From Symbiodinium microadriaticum (Eukaryota; Sar; Dinophyceae; Suessiales; Symbiodiniaceae), in assembly GCA_001939145.1 (NCBI GenBank), contig LSRX01001362.1:97816-161815 (forward strand): a DNA stretch of 64,000 nucleotides. Reading direction: 5' to 3'. This document shows positions 46,053 to 58,751 of the stretch, in pieces. The notes under the pieces were generated by a model. The model saw only the letters and a list, made by a program, of their open reading frames with translations. It was not told the origin of the DNA and ran no database searches. The position numbers and the translations under genes are program-made. Position 1 is the stretch's first letter. The number at the start of each line of letters is the position of its first letter.

Positions 46053-48639
46053 CACAAAAGCTCTGCTTGGACATGCTTCCACTCTAATGCTCATGACGTG
46101 GAGGGGGGACAGATGAGGCCATGCTGACCCTCTCCCGAATCCTGGCAAACAGTTGCTCCCAAAGTATCTGAAAGGCTCCTGGCATCTTGTCGACCCCAAC
46201 GATGCTAGTTGGGTGGTACCTTGCATTGATCAAATCCGCTTAGAGGATCGGGGATGGCGGTCTCGGCGAGATGACCACGGTGATGACCGTGATGACTTAT
46301 GATGATGCCCGTGATGATGCTACGATGATGATTCTGTTGCTGTTGCGGTCGAGGGTACTGAATGGAAGGGTGATGACGCAATGGAGTGGAAGGGAAACAT
46401 ACTGATAATGTGACGCTGGTGCTAATGCTGGTGATGTGGATGTTGATGGCGGTCAAGGAAGGGATGCTGCTGACAATGATGATGGTCCTGATGGTGCAGA
46501 TTGTGGCAATCAAAATCATCATCACCGCGATCAGCGTGGGCGCAAGTAGTCCAGGCATGACAACATCGATGACGATGCCACGAACAACAGGCACGACTTT
46601 TCGATTCCCTCACTTTCAGCCACTGGTCACGGCTGCTTCGCACTGTCCACTCGTTTTGGGACAGTGGGAGGTACTCTGTTTACAGACATCGATCCAATCT
46701 GGACAAGTTGCAGATGATGCTTGAGGGAACATGTGGCATGTAAACGCCCCTGAGCTCTTAAGCTAATCATATGATGATATAGGTTGATGGTCATTTGCAG
46801 CAAACATCCTGTTTCAGCTGATCTTATGGACGAGTCCAAATCATTCCCACAAAGCATGAAACTTCGCCGAGGAAATCAGCCTTGCATGCGCACTGTCCCG
46901 ACCGATGAGAAGGAGGAAGACGACAACGACCACTACCACGACTAGTATCACAGCGACAAAAACGCTGCAGATTTGTACTTCGGCTACTGGGTACCTACTG
47001 GAGGAAGAACAGTCGCTGTTGGGGATTCTGCTGTTACAGCAGCCTCGCTGTGGTTGGTACTGTAGCTTCTTTTTTGGCTGCTGCTCTTCTAATTGCTAGT
47101 GTTCGCAATCGCGGCTTTTGTTGTTGTCGGGACGGTTGCTTGATATGCTGCCAATTAAAAACGATGATGAATGGTGACATATGGTGATGACCGTGATACA
47201 TGGGATGGTGCTGGTGAGGAATCGCAGGATGATGAGGATGAGGGGAGTCGGGGGGTTGAAGAAAACCAATCCTATGGCGACTTTAGATTGCGACAGCGAT
47301 GGAAGCTGGTGGCGTTGGTGGTGATAGCCGGGAACCGACACGTGAAGCTAAGCAGCTGGAGCCACCGCTCTATCATCAATCCTCGGCCGCAGCCCAAGTC
47401 CATCCTCAAGGCTTCACGCCGAGAAAGCCCTTATGACTCACTGTCCAAGGTCATCCGGCAAAGGCTCGCGGTTAGGGTTTTGGGGTGCTGCACGGACAGT
47501 TGTTTTTGGTGTCAAAGGAATCCTGTAACACAACGAGCGGCCAAACCGTGCCCTGTCAAGCCCATCCTAAACTCGAAACAATTCTCGACATCTGCGGTCG
47601 GAATCCCTGCAAGCAAATTGCAGCCGGGCAGCACTTTCATGGGGCGGCCAATGCGAACAAACTCTGCAAACCAGAGATGAACGAGCCTGTGCAAGCTGCG
47701 TTTTGTATGAGGTCCCGAATTCGGAAAAGTGTATCAAGGGCCCAGTTGCCACATTAGCTACGGCGGAAGAACGACAGTGTCTATCATGATATGAGGCCTG
47801 CTTGCAAGTTTGCAACCTTCAAGACACCGGCCTTCCCGTGACAGACTGTCACCCGAGAAGCTCACATGCACAACCGACAAGTCCCACACGCCGTGGAAAA
47901 GTACACACTGGCGGCTAGAGGGAGTCTTTTTTCCACTACCTGAGGAGTGGTGTGGTCCGTCTCGTACCAACCTGCCCAAGCCTCTACAAGGCGAGCTTGT
48001 CGGTTGTCCGAACTTCCACTCTAGCGCGGAACGACCACTCACTCGCGCTCTCACTGGGCAACCGGGTGCAACGCTAACAGGTTGCCCGGCTTCTCGAAGA
48101 GGGGTTTCTCTGGGTCCTGAGAGTCTCGAGGGGTCGTCTACTGCAGCCATCGACTTGCTGCCTGACGGGTTCCTGCCAGTGCAACGAACGTAAAGCAAGT
48201 GGGGTCTTGGCGGCTGAGGACACTTCTTCAGCGGGAAGCAACGTGGCTTCAATGAAAGTGGCAAAGCTGACAGCCGACTTCAGAGGCGGGTTCAGCTTTT
48301 TCTGTGGAAAAGGACAGTGCCAACGGGAGTACACTGCCTCTAAAAGGGCTTTGCCGACTCCCCCGAAGACCCAGGAGCACACAAAGTTTGCCTGCCAGGT
48401 GAGCTGCCTCATCCTGGCTTAGGGTGCCTGCTAAGAAGGTTTTTTGGATCAACTTTTTGGATCAACTGATCCAGCTTCTCGATCCTGAACTTACTGGGCC
48501 TGCAGTGACTGAACTGTTGAGGAACTCCTAACAGGGTGGGGGATTCTGTGCTTTGCTCTCCTTCATGGTAAACCCCAGCAAGGAGGACTGAATGGAGCAG
48601 AAGCTGTTGAATCCTGACTGGGCAGTCCTGACAGGCTCA

Positions 48640-48925
48640 ATGTGGTAAATGTCGACAAAGTGCGAGGCAGGCAAGAAGGTTAGGACTAACGTGAGAAAAC
48701 AAATCACGTCTGCTACCCGGAGGCCCGGAAGTACTCCCAAACACTCCCTGTGCCTCCAAAGTTGAGGACCAGGACCCTGGAGAACGAACGTGCGCAGCCA
48801 CTGGGGATGCTGCTTTTCAGATAACAGGACGGCTGCTTCCGGAACATAGCGCAGAACAGCGCTGCTACCCCATCTTCCTAACAGCTGTATGTAAGGCACG
48901 TCCAGCAACGAACGGGCGAAAATCT
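48640..48925 (-). mobile_element. Tyrosine-recombinase-like fragment
   Basis: After an acceptor-like CCACAG the minus strand reads IFARSLLDVPYIQLLGRWGS and continues SAVLRYVPEA. The string L-G-R-W-G-S followed by R-Y is typical of the C-terminal part of tyrosine-recombinase-like proteins that are abundant in dinoflagellate genomes (from memory of the family). No full-length recombinase or neighbouring reverse transcriptase is visible, so this is probably a remnant or a single exon. Confidence concerns relatedness, not activity. Confidence 0.45.
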
Positions 48926-49239
48926 GTGGCATCCCGCTTCACCGGCCACGCGGCTCTCCCCAGTAATTGGAGGACTGGCCAGAGTTCTGACTGGCAGGCT
49001 TTCGCAGGCGGAGGCCGAACAGGAGGCTTGCCATCCTTGGGCAAGCCAGGCGGCTTGCTGAGCGGCACTTCGGTTCCTTTGGGGGTGTCGGCGGGAACGA
49101 CGGGAGCAGTCTGCAAAGCCTTCTTGGGCATGGGCTGCACTCCGGTGGCTGCCTGGCCCCCGAACCTAGCATCTCGGCGGCACAGGCAGCCGGGTCGAAC
49201 GAGGAGGATAGTCCTCGACCGCGAGCTCGTCGACACCTA

Positions 49240-50300
49240 GGCGTCATAAGTAGCCTGATCCCCCTGCTGACGATCAGCATTCAGACCTTCAGCCACAGAC
49301 TGGCCCACAAGTGCCGCTAGACGCGGAACTCGCCCAAACCCAAGGAGTCCATGAGCTCATCTTCTGAGGCCTCACACAGCACCTTCACTGCTGCCAGAAC
49401 CACGGGACTAACTTGTCCCTGACATGGCTCGGCACAAGAGGCTCTACGAAGAAAAACTGACAAACTCGAGCTGCAACGGCTTCAGCAGCTGCTTCTTCCT
49501 AACAGGTGTTTGCGCCTAACTGGTGGCAAACACGAAAGACTTTCACACGCTGAACTTGTCACTGTGTGCACACGTGCACTGCCCGACAAGACAGGCTCAA
49601 ACAAATCCTTCTTGCCGCGGAGGTGCCGCGCGCTCAGGAGTGGATCGAACTTGAAGAAGCCGGAAAGAGTGAGGTAAGGGAAAGCCGACCTAGAAACTGG
49701 AGTTCAGAGCGTGGGCTTCGGAGTGTGGGAGTTCAGACTTCGGTAAATTGGGAGGGAAGGTCCGGGACGAGCAGAAGTAGGTTTAGTGGGCCTTTGCCTG
49801 TGCAAGAACTCTTTCTGACGGTGATGTTCCAATACATGCCCCCACTAGACCAGGCATCACAAGCAGTTCCTATAGATTCTGTAGATCACCGGTCTAAGAA
49901 ATGCTTGCAACCCAGCGACCACTTTGTGTCTAGCAGGTATCCATTCGGATGCGAGGGCACTGAACGCCTGCAGTTGTCCTTCACTATTGCATTGTTCAGA
50001 ACCAAGTGCACGACACATCAATTCAACGTGCCGGAGATAGATCAGGTATGGTTGGAAGCCAGTATACAGAAAGAGGCCGAGGACTACTCAAGCGTTGCTG
50101 CAGGGCATCTCGGTGCCACCTGTCTGGTGCCATCGCTTGCTAAACTTGTGCTAAGTTGAATCTCTGGCTTATCGGCGAGCTGGCTTGTGTTCATGCGCAG
50201 CCGCAGCACCTGCCTCTTGTGATGGAATGAGAAAACTTCGACGACGCAGTGCAAATCATCTCCGCCGAAGGTTCACTCGAAGAACCGAGGACACCACGCC
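49240..50300. other. Stretch without an assigned gene
   Basis: A 197-codon plus-strand frame (49566-50159) is the longest here but has no motif, no conserved-looking block, and opposes the orientation of all recognised genes. I treat it as unproven. Confidence 0.4.
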
Positions 50301-50307
50301 ACCCACC

Positions 50308-50505
50308 CAGACACAGACACAGACACAGACATAGACAGACAGAGACAGACAGAGACAGACAGAGACAAACAGAGACAGACAGAGACAGACAGAGACAGAC
50401 AGAGACAGACAGAGACAGACACAGACAGACACAGACAGACACAGACAGACAGACACACACACACACACACACTCACTCACTCACTCACTCACTCACTCAC
50501 TCCCA
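50308..50505. repeat. ACAG/ACAGACAGAG minisatellite with CA and CACT tails
   Basis: Regular GACAGACAGA units to about 50450, then CA repeats (50453-50471), then CACT/TCAC units (50470-50501). Confidence 0.95.
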
Positions 50506-51309
50506 CATTAAACTCGTCAGGCCAACGATGAAGTTTCCCAATCCTCGCGCTCCAGAAGGGGATCAGTAGACTTCCGCGCAAGCCTCTGCTGCAAGGATTT
50601 TTGGCAGGAAGACAGGAGACAAGAGCTTTGCAACAGCGTGTTTGCGAGCCCTGGTGAACATACCAGTACATGAAGCTCATGAAGATGGTGATGTTGATAC
50701 GGTCATACAGACTGGTGATGATGATACGGTCGTTCGTACACATGCAGAAACGAAGCTTCAACCAGTGGCCGTGAAGGCTGGAATATGTTCCACTTGCGCA
50801 CAGTGCTACAAAGCCACAAGTTGAAGCAAATGTCCAGATGCTGTCTGGCCAGGATGCCTCCCTTCAAGAGGGTTACCTGCTGGTGAGGGCTTACGCAGCA
50901 GGGCTCGGCTGGCTAATTGCCCTGCAGTCACCAGTCTAGAAGAGGCATCCGCTCGCGAGAGCGAGCGAGGCCAGTGCTCGACACAGAACGCCATCAACTT
51001 TCGACTCGAGAAAGCCCCCAGGCACAACTAGCCTCCAAACGGAATGACCTTTTGGAGTTGCGCCTCCCAAAGCTCCTCGGTGTCCAATCCATCCGAGGAG
51101 TTCTCAAAGCTGCGATGTAGAGGCCAGTTGCCTCCCAGGCAAGGGTCCAGGGCTGTGTCTAGGCCCGCGTCTCAAGTACCGCTGCTATCCCGAGCTCCTT
51201 CCATCTACATTCAGGCCCATGACGGGCATGTTCGGCCGTCGGCCATTCGAGATCTGATGCACATATGTACACATGTACCTCGCGTGATGTATGCATGTAG
51301 GCTTTTGTA

Positions 51310-51387
51310 GTTGTATATATATATATATATATAATATGTATGTATGCATGCATGCATGCATGCATGCATGCATGCATGCATGCATGC

Positions 51388-51420
<33 letters not shown>

Positions 51421-51590
51421 TGTATACATATACAGATATACATATACAACATGACATGTTCATGCATAGGTATCGGTATCTATATACATATATACACATA
51501 CATACACGTGTGTCCACATAAATAAATATGAATATACATATATATATATATATTTATTTATTTATATATATATATATAGATACACGTCAT
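51310..51590. repeat. TA, ATGC and ATGT tetranucleotide tract
   Basis: TA run (51314-51332), about ten ATGC units (51345-51387), eight ATGT units (51390-51424), then further TA tracts to 51590. The abrupt switch from ATGC to ATGT units suggests two expansion phases. Confidence 0.95.
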
Positions 51591-51639
51591 ATCATATTCA
51601 GTCGTCATTGTTCCAGTAACTTTCCGGTAGCCCCAACAC

Positions 51640-54010
51640 CAACGAATCTGCAATCCCAATACCTGCCAGTCCGAATCTGCAGCTTTAGTTCTGCGGAAAG
51701 AAGTCGTCTCCAATCGATAGGCGGTCAGAGCTAGCAAAGAGCTCTCCGGGCCTGGATCTAGCATCTCATCGTAGACACGCAGGTAGGGCTTCCTCGCAAC
51801 AGACCAACAACAGGTCAAACTGAAACAGAGCACATGGCACCGAAGTGAGTCTCGCACCGACCCAGCTTCAACTCGAACTTATCTTCCAGACTTCAACCCC
51901 GTGGGCTGAACGTAGCTTCAACCAGGCATCATAGCCGAGTATGAGCCGATGGCAAACGTGTCCACGATGTATTGCGCATGGACTTCGCCGCTCCGCCACG
52001 GCAGCCAAATCACTCCTGTCCGAAATCGCAAGCGTCGCTGGCATTCTTCATGTGCTAATATGATGAAAGCTAGCTGCCGGAAAGCTGTACAATGTCACAA
52101 AAGCGCTAATCACTCTACTTGTTTTCAAGACCTATATAGGAGAGTGAATCCAAAGACTTTTGGGGAAACCACTGTGCCCAAATCTTTCTCGAAAGTGGGG
52201 AAGCACTTGTCACAACAAGGGATTTAGGAGCCGCGCGGTTTGCCGCGTGGAACGGCTGCTTAAGGCGTAAGTCTAGCGGAAGCACATTCATAACCATTGC
52301 ACCTGGCACTTCATGCCGAAATGTTACAATCCCGTTCATATGCAGGGCTTCGCTGGGTCTACGACTAAGCTACTTACATGCAGATCATGCTGTGAGCGGC
52401 ACCAGGAAGCTCCAGCTGCACCGGATCTGCAGGAAAACTGTGCCAGAAGACATCCATTCGCGAGCGGCTGACCAAGCTGCGGACAGGGGAAGAAGCTGAG
52501 TGAGGTGTGACCACGACGAATTCAAGAGAAGAATGCAACGGGCAGAAGTGTCCCCGGCTTCTCAAACAGTCTCCCAACCGTCTAGTACTCATTGACATTC
52601 CATGGACAGCAGAGCACCCACTTCGTCTGCTCAGGATGGGTCAAGACACAAACACACACAGAGCACAGATTGCTACTTATTTCCTGAAGGGTCGGCCTGT
52701 AGTCTTTGCCGGTCGCCGCAAAGAGCTCATCACAGATCTGGACCTGTCAGGGCATGGTCCCGTGATTCGCAGTCCGTCTGTTTCACACCCCAGCCCCTGC
52801 AGTTTTGTCAATGAATGTTTGGTGCATGCCTGGAAACAATCGGCCTTCTTCATCTGCCCCAGGAACGACCCGCGCGGCCAGTCAGTCCTGGTGTTGAGCA
52901 AGGAGTCCTATAAGGGTACGATAGGGAGCCACTCGCAGCCTTCACGGCAACCCTGAGCCTTGTCCTCTCACACCTCAGCACAAGTTATTCAGGCATGAAG
53001 GCAACTCGAGAGAGGCACTTCGTCTGGCAGCCCGGTTGAAATTTCTTGCTACCAAGCCGTCATCATGCATCCAAAGCCCGAGCTCATGAACTGTCCGTCC
53101 TTGGTCCGAACTCTAACCAGTCGCTCTCGGCAGTCCTCCCCAGCGCAGGGTTTTATGATTTATGACTTCAAAATGTATAATACTCGATTGACTTGTGCAG
53201 GTCTCTGGCCGAGTGCCTTCCTACGTCGCTGGGAGAAGGCAAGTCGAGTGGGTCGGCTCAGCTATTGGACTGCATGGACAGGTGACAAGCTTCGCAGAGG
53301 GCTGCTAAACCAATCCTACCATTCCGCACAAGTTCAACCTAGACTTGTGCGACCGTCGTATCGTGCAGAGCACGTGCAGTTCGCCTGCACACGACAGTCC
53401 TAACCTCCTGAAACAATCCGCGCAGGCGAAAGCATTTGGGGTGCGTACGGCGTACAAGCCTTTCGCGGGGGGATGAATAGATTCCTGCAGTGCTTGTGTA
53501 CTCAATGTGTCTTTGTACGCCATGTACGCCAAGGCCTCTTCTTCTCGTCGTGCTCCTGGCAGCTTTTTCGGTCAAAGTCTCAGAAATTCTGAGCTCAAGG
53601 CATCTTTTTGGGCCTACCGCGGCCTACCGGAGCGGCTCCCTCGCCTCCAAGTCAACGCAGCGCAGCGCAGCGAGGTCCAACTCCGCCAGCGTGCTTTCAG
53701 TGCGGGAGCACTCCTGAGAAGCATGAGCTCTCTCTGATGGAGTTGTCGGCCTTCTTTTGTTCTTTTTTGTTTTTTGTTTTGTTTTGTTTTTGGAGGGGTT
53801 TGAGTCGACAGCATATCAGCCCTTTCCAATGGACTGCCTCGCTGTTCGGGCAGGATAGGTGGCGAAAGCACCGCTATGCTCTCCCAGTCAGAGCATCCCA
53901 AAGCCGCACAAGCGTTGACCCTTGGACTCTGTGCAAGCCCGTTTCCCTGGCCTCGCCGGCGTCTGTGACAGCAAAGATGTCGATGTCGTAGCCTGCTCCA
54001 GCAAGTGGGC
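51640..54010 (-). CDS. Cluster of unassigned minus-strand exons
   Basis: Blocks with protein-like composition and AG|G-type starts: 53885-54000 (GYDIDIFAVTDAGEARETGL...), 53405-53545 (EEALAYMAYKDTLSTQALQE...), 52780-52880 (VVPGADEEGRLFPGMHQTFI...), 52695-52760 (VQICDELFAATGKDYRPTLQ), 52378-52500 (...RMDVFWHSFPADPVQLELPG), 52255-52340 (NGIVTFRHEVPGAMVMNVLP...) and 51640-51810 (PYLRVYDEMLDPGPESSLLA...). The third and fourth join in frame through a GT donor (AGAG-VQICDEL). They probably belong to one or two genes. I recognise no family and cannot order the joins with certainty. Confidence 0.4.
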
Positions 54011-55683
54011 CTGGCGTCGCGACTGCTCAGAGGCCTTCAAAACACGTGAGTCGTGAGCTACGGAGCATCACCATAGTCTGCAACACCCTTTCCCAGGTGA
54101 ACTTCAGAATCAGGCCAAGTCCCTGAAGGCTCTAAATCCTTGGCGGCCGTGGCACGCAGCACCGTGCGCTGCAGCGGTCGGACGACATTCTCGGGCTGTC
54201 CGGCCCCACTGCGCAGGTGGCCTGGAGGTGGGAAAAAGACTCTGTGACAAGAGGTGCTTCTTTTGAGAGATATGTGGCAAACATTTTGCAGACAGTGACT
54301 GACCGGGACAAACCTACGTACTTTCCCATTTACCTTTATAGTCATCTTCAGTCACTTCGCTTAATCGCTTGCTTGCTTGCTCGCTCGCTTGCTTAAATAC
54401 TTCTTCACTTCCTTAGAAACTTGAAGGTATCTCAACTCCGGCCAGGCGCAACAGCTCCCTCACTCTGGCTGACAAGGTGCCCGTGAGGCAAATCGCCACT
54501 GACCTTACAAGGGCTCAGCGAAGCTCGAAAGGTGTCAACCGGAATCGCCGCAGTCCGATCACGACTTCAGGATCTCTGCCTTCTCGCGGGCGCGTGCCAT
54601 GGGAGGGCGAGAAGGTAAAGCACCTTCGGCTCTGTCCGACACACCCCGTGACACCTCTCCTGAATTGCAGAACTGCTATTTTCATCCTGGCTCGGCTGCC
54701 AGACATCCGATACTGCCAGTGAAACCTGTGCCTGACTCCACCGCATCAGAGGCCGCCATGGAGGGTTTTCGGGTAAGATCTTCGGGTTCGGGGCTTGGGG
54801 TCATGGGCTTCGATTGTTTCAGACCTCTTGAGCTGGTGAGGTGGAAAGTAAAACGGCCACTGACTGCTGCGCTTCGGTGCACTGGCTTTGGAGACTACTC
54901 TTCCTGGGCCTGAAAAAAATACTGCGCAGTCACAATAAGAACATGTCGCTCGCTCTTGAGCTGTTTGGGTCCCACACTGAAGACCCGAGCTTTTGTGAAC
55001 TGAAGCAGGAGATCTTGCTACCGCCGCACCACCCACTATAGACCTGTTCACAGAAAACTCGTTTCGGGATTTACAGCGTGCAGCACAGGTTACAGATTAT
55101 ACTCTTTCCTCAGATCTCGAACTCTGCACGAAAAGAGCACCAAGGTTGTGCCTGTTTGCAGACCGATTTTGCAGCTTGCACGTCTTTGTGGTCTGCCTCT
55201 GCTTCAGGCCTCTTTCACTGACAGCACTTCTGCTCGGAACCGGAAAGCTGGCTCCGCGACTGGCGGCGACTACGACCGCCTCTGCGCTTCAGAAAACCAC
55301 CGCTGCCAGGTTCAGCAAGGCCGCTGCCTCTTGGGAGCCTGAAGCCAGATTGAATCTCTCCGTTCGCAGCAGCATTGCTTTAGGCCTTTGTGCTCTCGTC
55401 CGGCGCTCGTCCAAGCTGATCAAAGACTAGTCCGGCGCAGACCAAAGCAGAAAGAAGCCTACATTCCCGTGGACGTCTCGTAAGGATGCAGTCCAGACCC
55501 TCTTAAAAACCGGCCAAGGCCCTAGGAAGATTCAAGAAGCTCCCTGTCAAAAACCAACACTCCAAAACGCGAAACCTCTAGCAGCCAAAGGCCAGAAGAC
55601 ACCGCGGGCAGCCTCCTTGGACAGTGCTTTGAGGCTCGAGGCAGAGAGCCGCTGTCCTGAAACGGGCAAGGGGGGGCCGAAAG

Positions 55684-55738
55684 CCTAAATTCTAAACACC
55701 GAATCCTAAACCCCCAAAACCCCCCTAAACCCTAAACA
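55684..55738. repeat. Interstitial CCCTAAA-like tract
   Basis: Degenerate CCTAAAC units ending in two clean CCCTAAA repeats. Confidence 0.8.
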
Positions 55739-56004
55739 TCTGAATAATCTTACCAACAATGGAAGAGCAATAGTAAACATATGCACTAATCATACTAATA
55801 GTCCAGATGATAATGTAACTACCAATACTAATGAGCTGAAATGGAAGCGCAGCTGGAAGATGAAGGCCTCCACACGATCGTGTCCAGGCCCTTGCTGTTG
55901 GACTCCTCATTTCGGCCGTGCTTTGGCTATTCCGGCGCAGTTGACGCTATGTATTGCCGCGAAAGTCCTTCTACTAAGAACTGATGACTGTCTGGGTACA
56001 CGTG

Positions 56005-56110
56005 GTCAGCCGTTTCCCTCTGAGACCCCCGGCCACTTTGCCAGGAGCTTGTCCAGCCTACGGAGGATCGTGGCCTGGACGCGAAGACCGGAGTACTCAA
56101 CAACCAGTGC
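56005..56110 (-). CDS. Unassigned exon-like block
   Basis: The minus strand reads VVEYSGLRVQATILRRLDKL followed by LAKWPGVSEGN and a stop. The amphipathic basic helix looks protein-like, but no motif or second exon was found. Confidence 0.25.
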
Positions 56111-56214
56111 ACTTAGATCCTGCTAAGGACGGTGCTAAGACCGTGAGCTGCTCGAACGTATCGACTTCATAGTGTCCATCACCACTTCTTTGATGATAGG
56201 AGATCGCACTTAAG

Positions 56215-56500
56215 CGGACGATAGAAAGACAGATGGGTAAGCAGATAAGCAGATAGATGGGTAGATAGATAGGATAGGTAAGACAGGCAAGATAGATAAA
56301 TAGATAGACAGATGAGACAGACAAGGTAGATAAAACAACAAATAGATAGGCAAGACAGATAGATAGATATAGACGCATAAGTAATGATAAGTAGATAGAT
56401 TCAGATAGATCGGTAGATAGATAGACCGATAGATAGATCGATAGATGGACAGGCAGCCAGACGGACAAACGGAGAGGCAGAGAGACAGACACACGTGCTT
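56215..56500. repeat. Long degenerate GATA/GACA microsatellite
   Basis: Mostly GATA with GACA and GGTA variants. It is the reverse-complement style of tracts seen at 123-320. Confidence 0.95.
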
Positions 56501-56734
56501 GTCTTTGTCTGGATCTCTCTATTATGTAGGCCCAATGTAGGCAAGTAGACCATGCATACCGCTATGTATGATCGAGCGGACCCATGCACATATGCTGACG
56601 ATCATGGCTATGCTGAAGATGGTGATCATGCGGAGGACTACCATGATCAAAACTCATGTTACACTCTTGTTGCCACGGTTACATCTGTTGCAGTCATTGC
56701 CTTCTTTGTGGTTCTCTTTCTGGTTGCGAGCAGT

Positions 56735-56800
56735 GATGATGATGATGTTGATGATGATGATGATGATGACCACGATGATGATTCCCTAAACCCTAATTCT
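56735..56800. repeat. GAT trinucleotide run next to CCCTAAA units
   Basis: About 12 GAT units (56736-56782), then CCCTAAACCCTAA (56784-56796). Confidence 0.85.
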
Positions 56801-57299
56801 TCTTCTGCAACGATGGTCGCGCTTATTGTTTAGCAGTTGGCTTGTCATTCTACCTGGTTTTTGATGGCATTTGGACCTGTTCCACTTATCAATGACTGCT
56901 GCTTGAAACGTTGCTTTTGCTTCTAGTCCGAATGTGCAATGTATATCTAGTGGCTTTGTTGTTTCTGCTAATCAAAGCGGAGCTGCCATTGCTGCTACTC
57001 TGCTACTCTCACGGCTGCCAATCAATAGTGTTGCTCTGACCAATAATCGTTGTCTGACCACTGAAATTGGCCATCATTCTGGTACAACAGCTAAGTAGTC
57101 AAAAGAGAACTTCTTCGGCACTTTCATACCCTTCTAGTGTGAGGGCAAGCCTCCTGTGCAGCTCCCTTCTGCATGCGGCGGCAGAAAGCCGATGCTTCAC
57201 GGTCCTGATCCAGTCCATGATGCCAGTGGCTGCAGCAAGAGCTCTTTATTGACTCGGACTCCGCAAATCATGTTGCCAACCCAGACCTCGATTCCTGTT

Positions 57300-57480
57300 G
57301 TCAGAAGAAGCTACATGTCGCGAACCCAAGAGGACGGACTGTGTCTTTCGGTTGGAGGAGGCCAGAGACATGTGCCAGACTCTCTTGCCCAGAAAGCTGA
57401 ACCACGTCCTCTTTGGCCATCCGTTGGTTTTCTTGCTGCTCACGCCGCAACACTCGTCGCTGCGCTCGCTCCTCGCCATG
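57300..57480 (-). CDS. Weak exon candidate
   Basis: Minus-strand frame with charged helical composition (...RREQQENQRMAKEDVVQLSG...). A GT microsatellite (57507-57536) lies just upstream. No motif; low confidence. Confidence 0.2.
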
Positions 57481-58326
57481 TGTCTCTCTTGAGTTCCGGA
57501 TTCCCGTGTGTGTGTGCGTGTGTGTGTGTGTGTATATGTGTTGGGAAGAGATCGAGAAGCATTGTGCCGCACACAGCATGTGTTGCAATAGGTTCAACGC
57601 CAGACTCCCGATGGGCAGAAGCGACAAGCGACAAGCAAGCCCCTGCCATTGCGACTTAGGAAAGCAACTCCTGTGCCACATTCACCCAAGGGAGTTCTGA
57701 AGATGACGTAGCAAGGGTCCAGTGAGGCCTAGATACAGTGAGGCCTAGATAAGTCTCGCAAGCAAAGCAGCTCGCCTTCTCCCTATCCCTCCTTCCCCTC
57801 TGTTCACAAAAGAGTCCTCGGCGGCCATCTTGGCACGGTTCCAACTCTCCCACCTGGCAACATCAGCGGCAAAAAGCCATGTCGAGCTCCATCAAGCTCC
57901 AGGCTTTGGATATCTACGACATGAGCTGCCTTGAGCTCCGACTGTTAAGTCTCGCCGGGCGTACTCACGCTGGAGGTGCGCTTCAGCCAGTTCTTCAATC
58001 CTTTCCAAAGATTTGGACCTCAGCGACTTGGGTACTATTACCATCTGGCCCAGGAGACTGGGCGGAACCATTTAGGTAGGCCGAACGGGACAGGCCACAC
58101 AACTTTAAAACCAAAAAAACTCCCGCAACTGCCGCGGACTAAGGCTGCAGGCACCAGAGCGATGGCCGCCAAGGAGAACAAGCAGCCCCTCAACCCTAAA
58201 CCGTACGAAACGCAGATGCCAAGGCCGCGTGCTGGAAGGGACAGCCCCCTGACGAGCCGCGGCACACCGAGAAGCCAAGGAGATCAAAGCTCCAAACAAA
58301 GATACCCTTTGACTTGACTGCAACAT

Positions 58327-58434
58327 GGGTAGTTCTCCAAATCAGGGTCCCTTTTTAAGTCTCCAATGGAGCATGGCACCCTTTTTAAAAGGACCCCCCC
58401 CAAAAAAAAGGGACCCTGATTTAGAGAACTACCC
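58327..58434. mobile_element. Small TIR element with about 30-bp ends
   Basis: The left arm begins GGGTAGTTCTCCAAATCAGG (58327-58356) and the right arm (58403-58434) is its near-perfect reverse complement ending ...GAGAACTACCC. Poly-C/poly-A runs sit inside. Non-coding and MITE-like. Confidence 0.65.
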
Positions 58435-58644
58435 AAAATTCCTCAACTGAGAAAGTCTANTAGTTGGGCCTTCAAGGTATACCCATAGGCCCCCAAGTAG
58501 TTCCTTTTTGGGATTACTTTTTAGGATTCGAAATATAAACCGCAAAAAGGAACTAGCATGGCACCCTTTTTAAAAGGACCCCCCCCAAAAAAAAGGGACC
58601 CTGATTTAGAGAACTACCCAAAATTCCTCAACTGAGAAAGTCTA
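58370..58644. repeat. Two identical 90-bp copies flanking another small TIR element
   Basis: 58370-58459 and 58555-58644 are identical by eye, including an 8-C/8-A run. Between them, 58498-58555 has inverted ends (TAGTTCCTTTTTGG at the left, CAAAAAGGAACTA at the right). The one ambiguous base (N, 58460) falls immediately after the first copy, so an assembly artefact at this repeat is possible. Confidence 0.8.
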
Positions 58645-58751
58645 TAGGTCTAGGTTCGCAACACACGGCCGGCGGTAGCTCCCGCTTCGAGCCAGAGCTC
58701 CTCGCACGCGCAGCGTGCAGCTTGGGCTTGGTTGCTCGGCTCCCCAGCCTG

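Larger units (their letters stand above)
43400..48520. other. Repeat-rich stretch without an assigned gene
   Basis: Contains ATACT words (43665-43757), a telomere-like block with a T run (43868-43950), another telomere-like run (45705-45738), an ATATG/ATAAT microsatellite (45925-46052) and GATGAT-rich sequence (46260-46500, 47150-47250). A short 14-bp direct duplication, CTGCTATAAACCCT, sits at 44112-44150. Frames around 45100-45350 and 47760-48260 are moderately coding-like on either strand, but no motif supports them. Confidence 0.4.

Noticed and set aside
49566-50159. 197-codon plus-strand open frame
   Set aside because: No motif, no splice context, opposite to all recognised genes; long chance frames are expected at this base composition.
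50308-50505. Possible CRISPR-like array
   Set aside because: Units are directly adjacent with no spacers; a minisatellite in a eukaryotic genome.
50249-50569. Frames of Arg/Gln/Thr/Asp or Cys/Leu/Ser/Val repeats on both strands
   Set aside because: Produced by the ACAG minisatellite.
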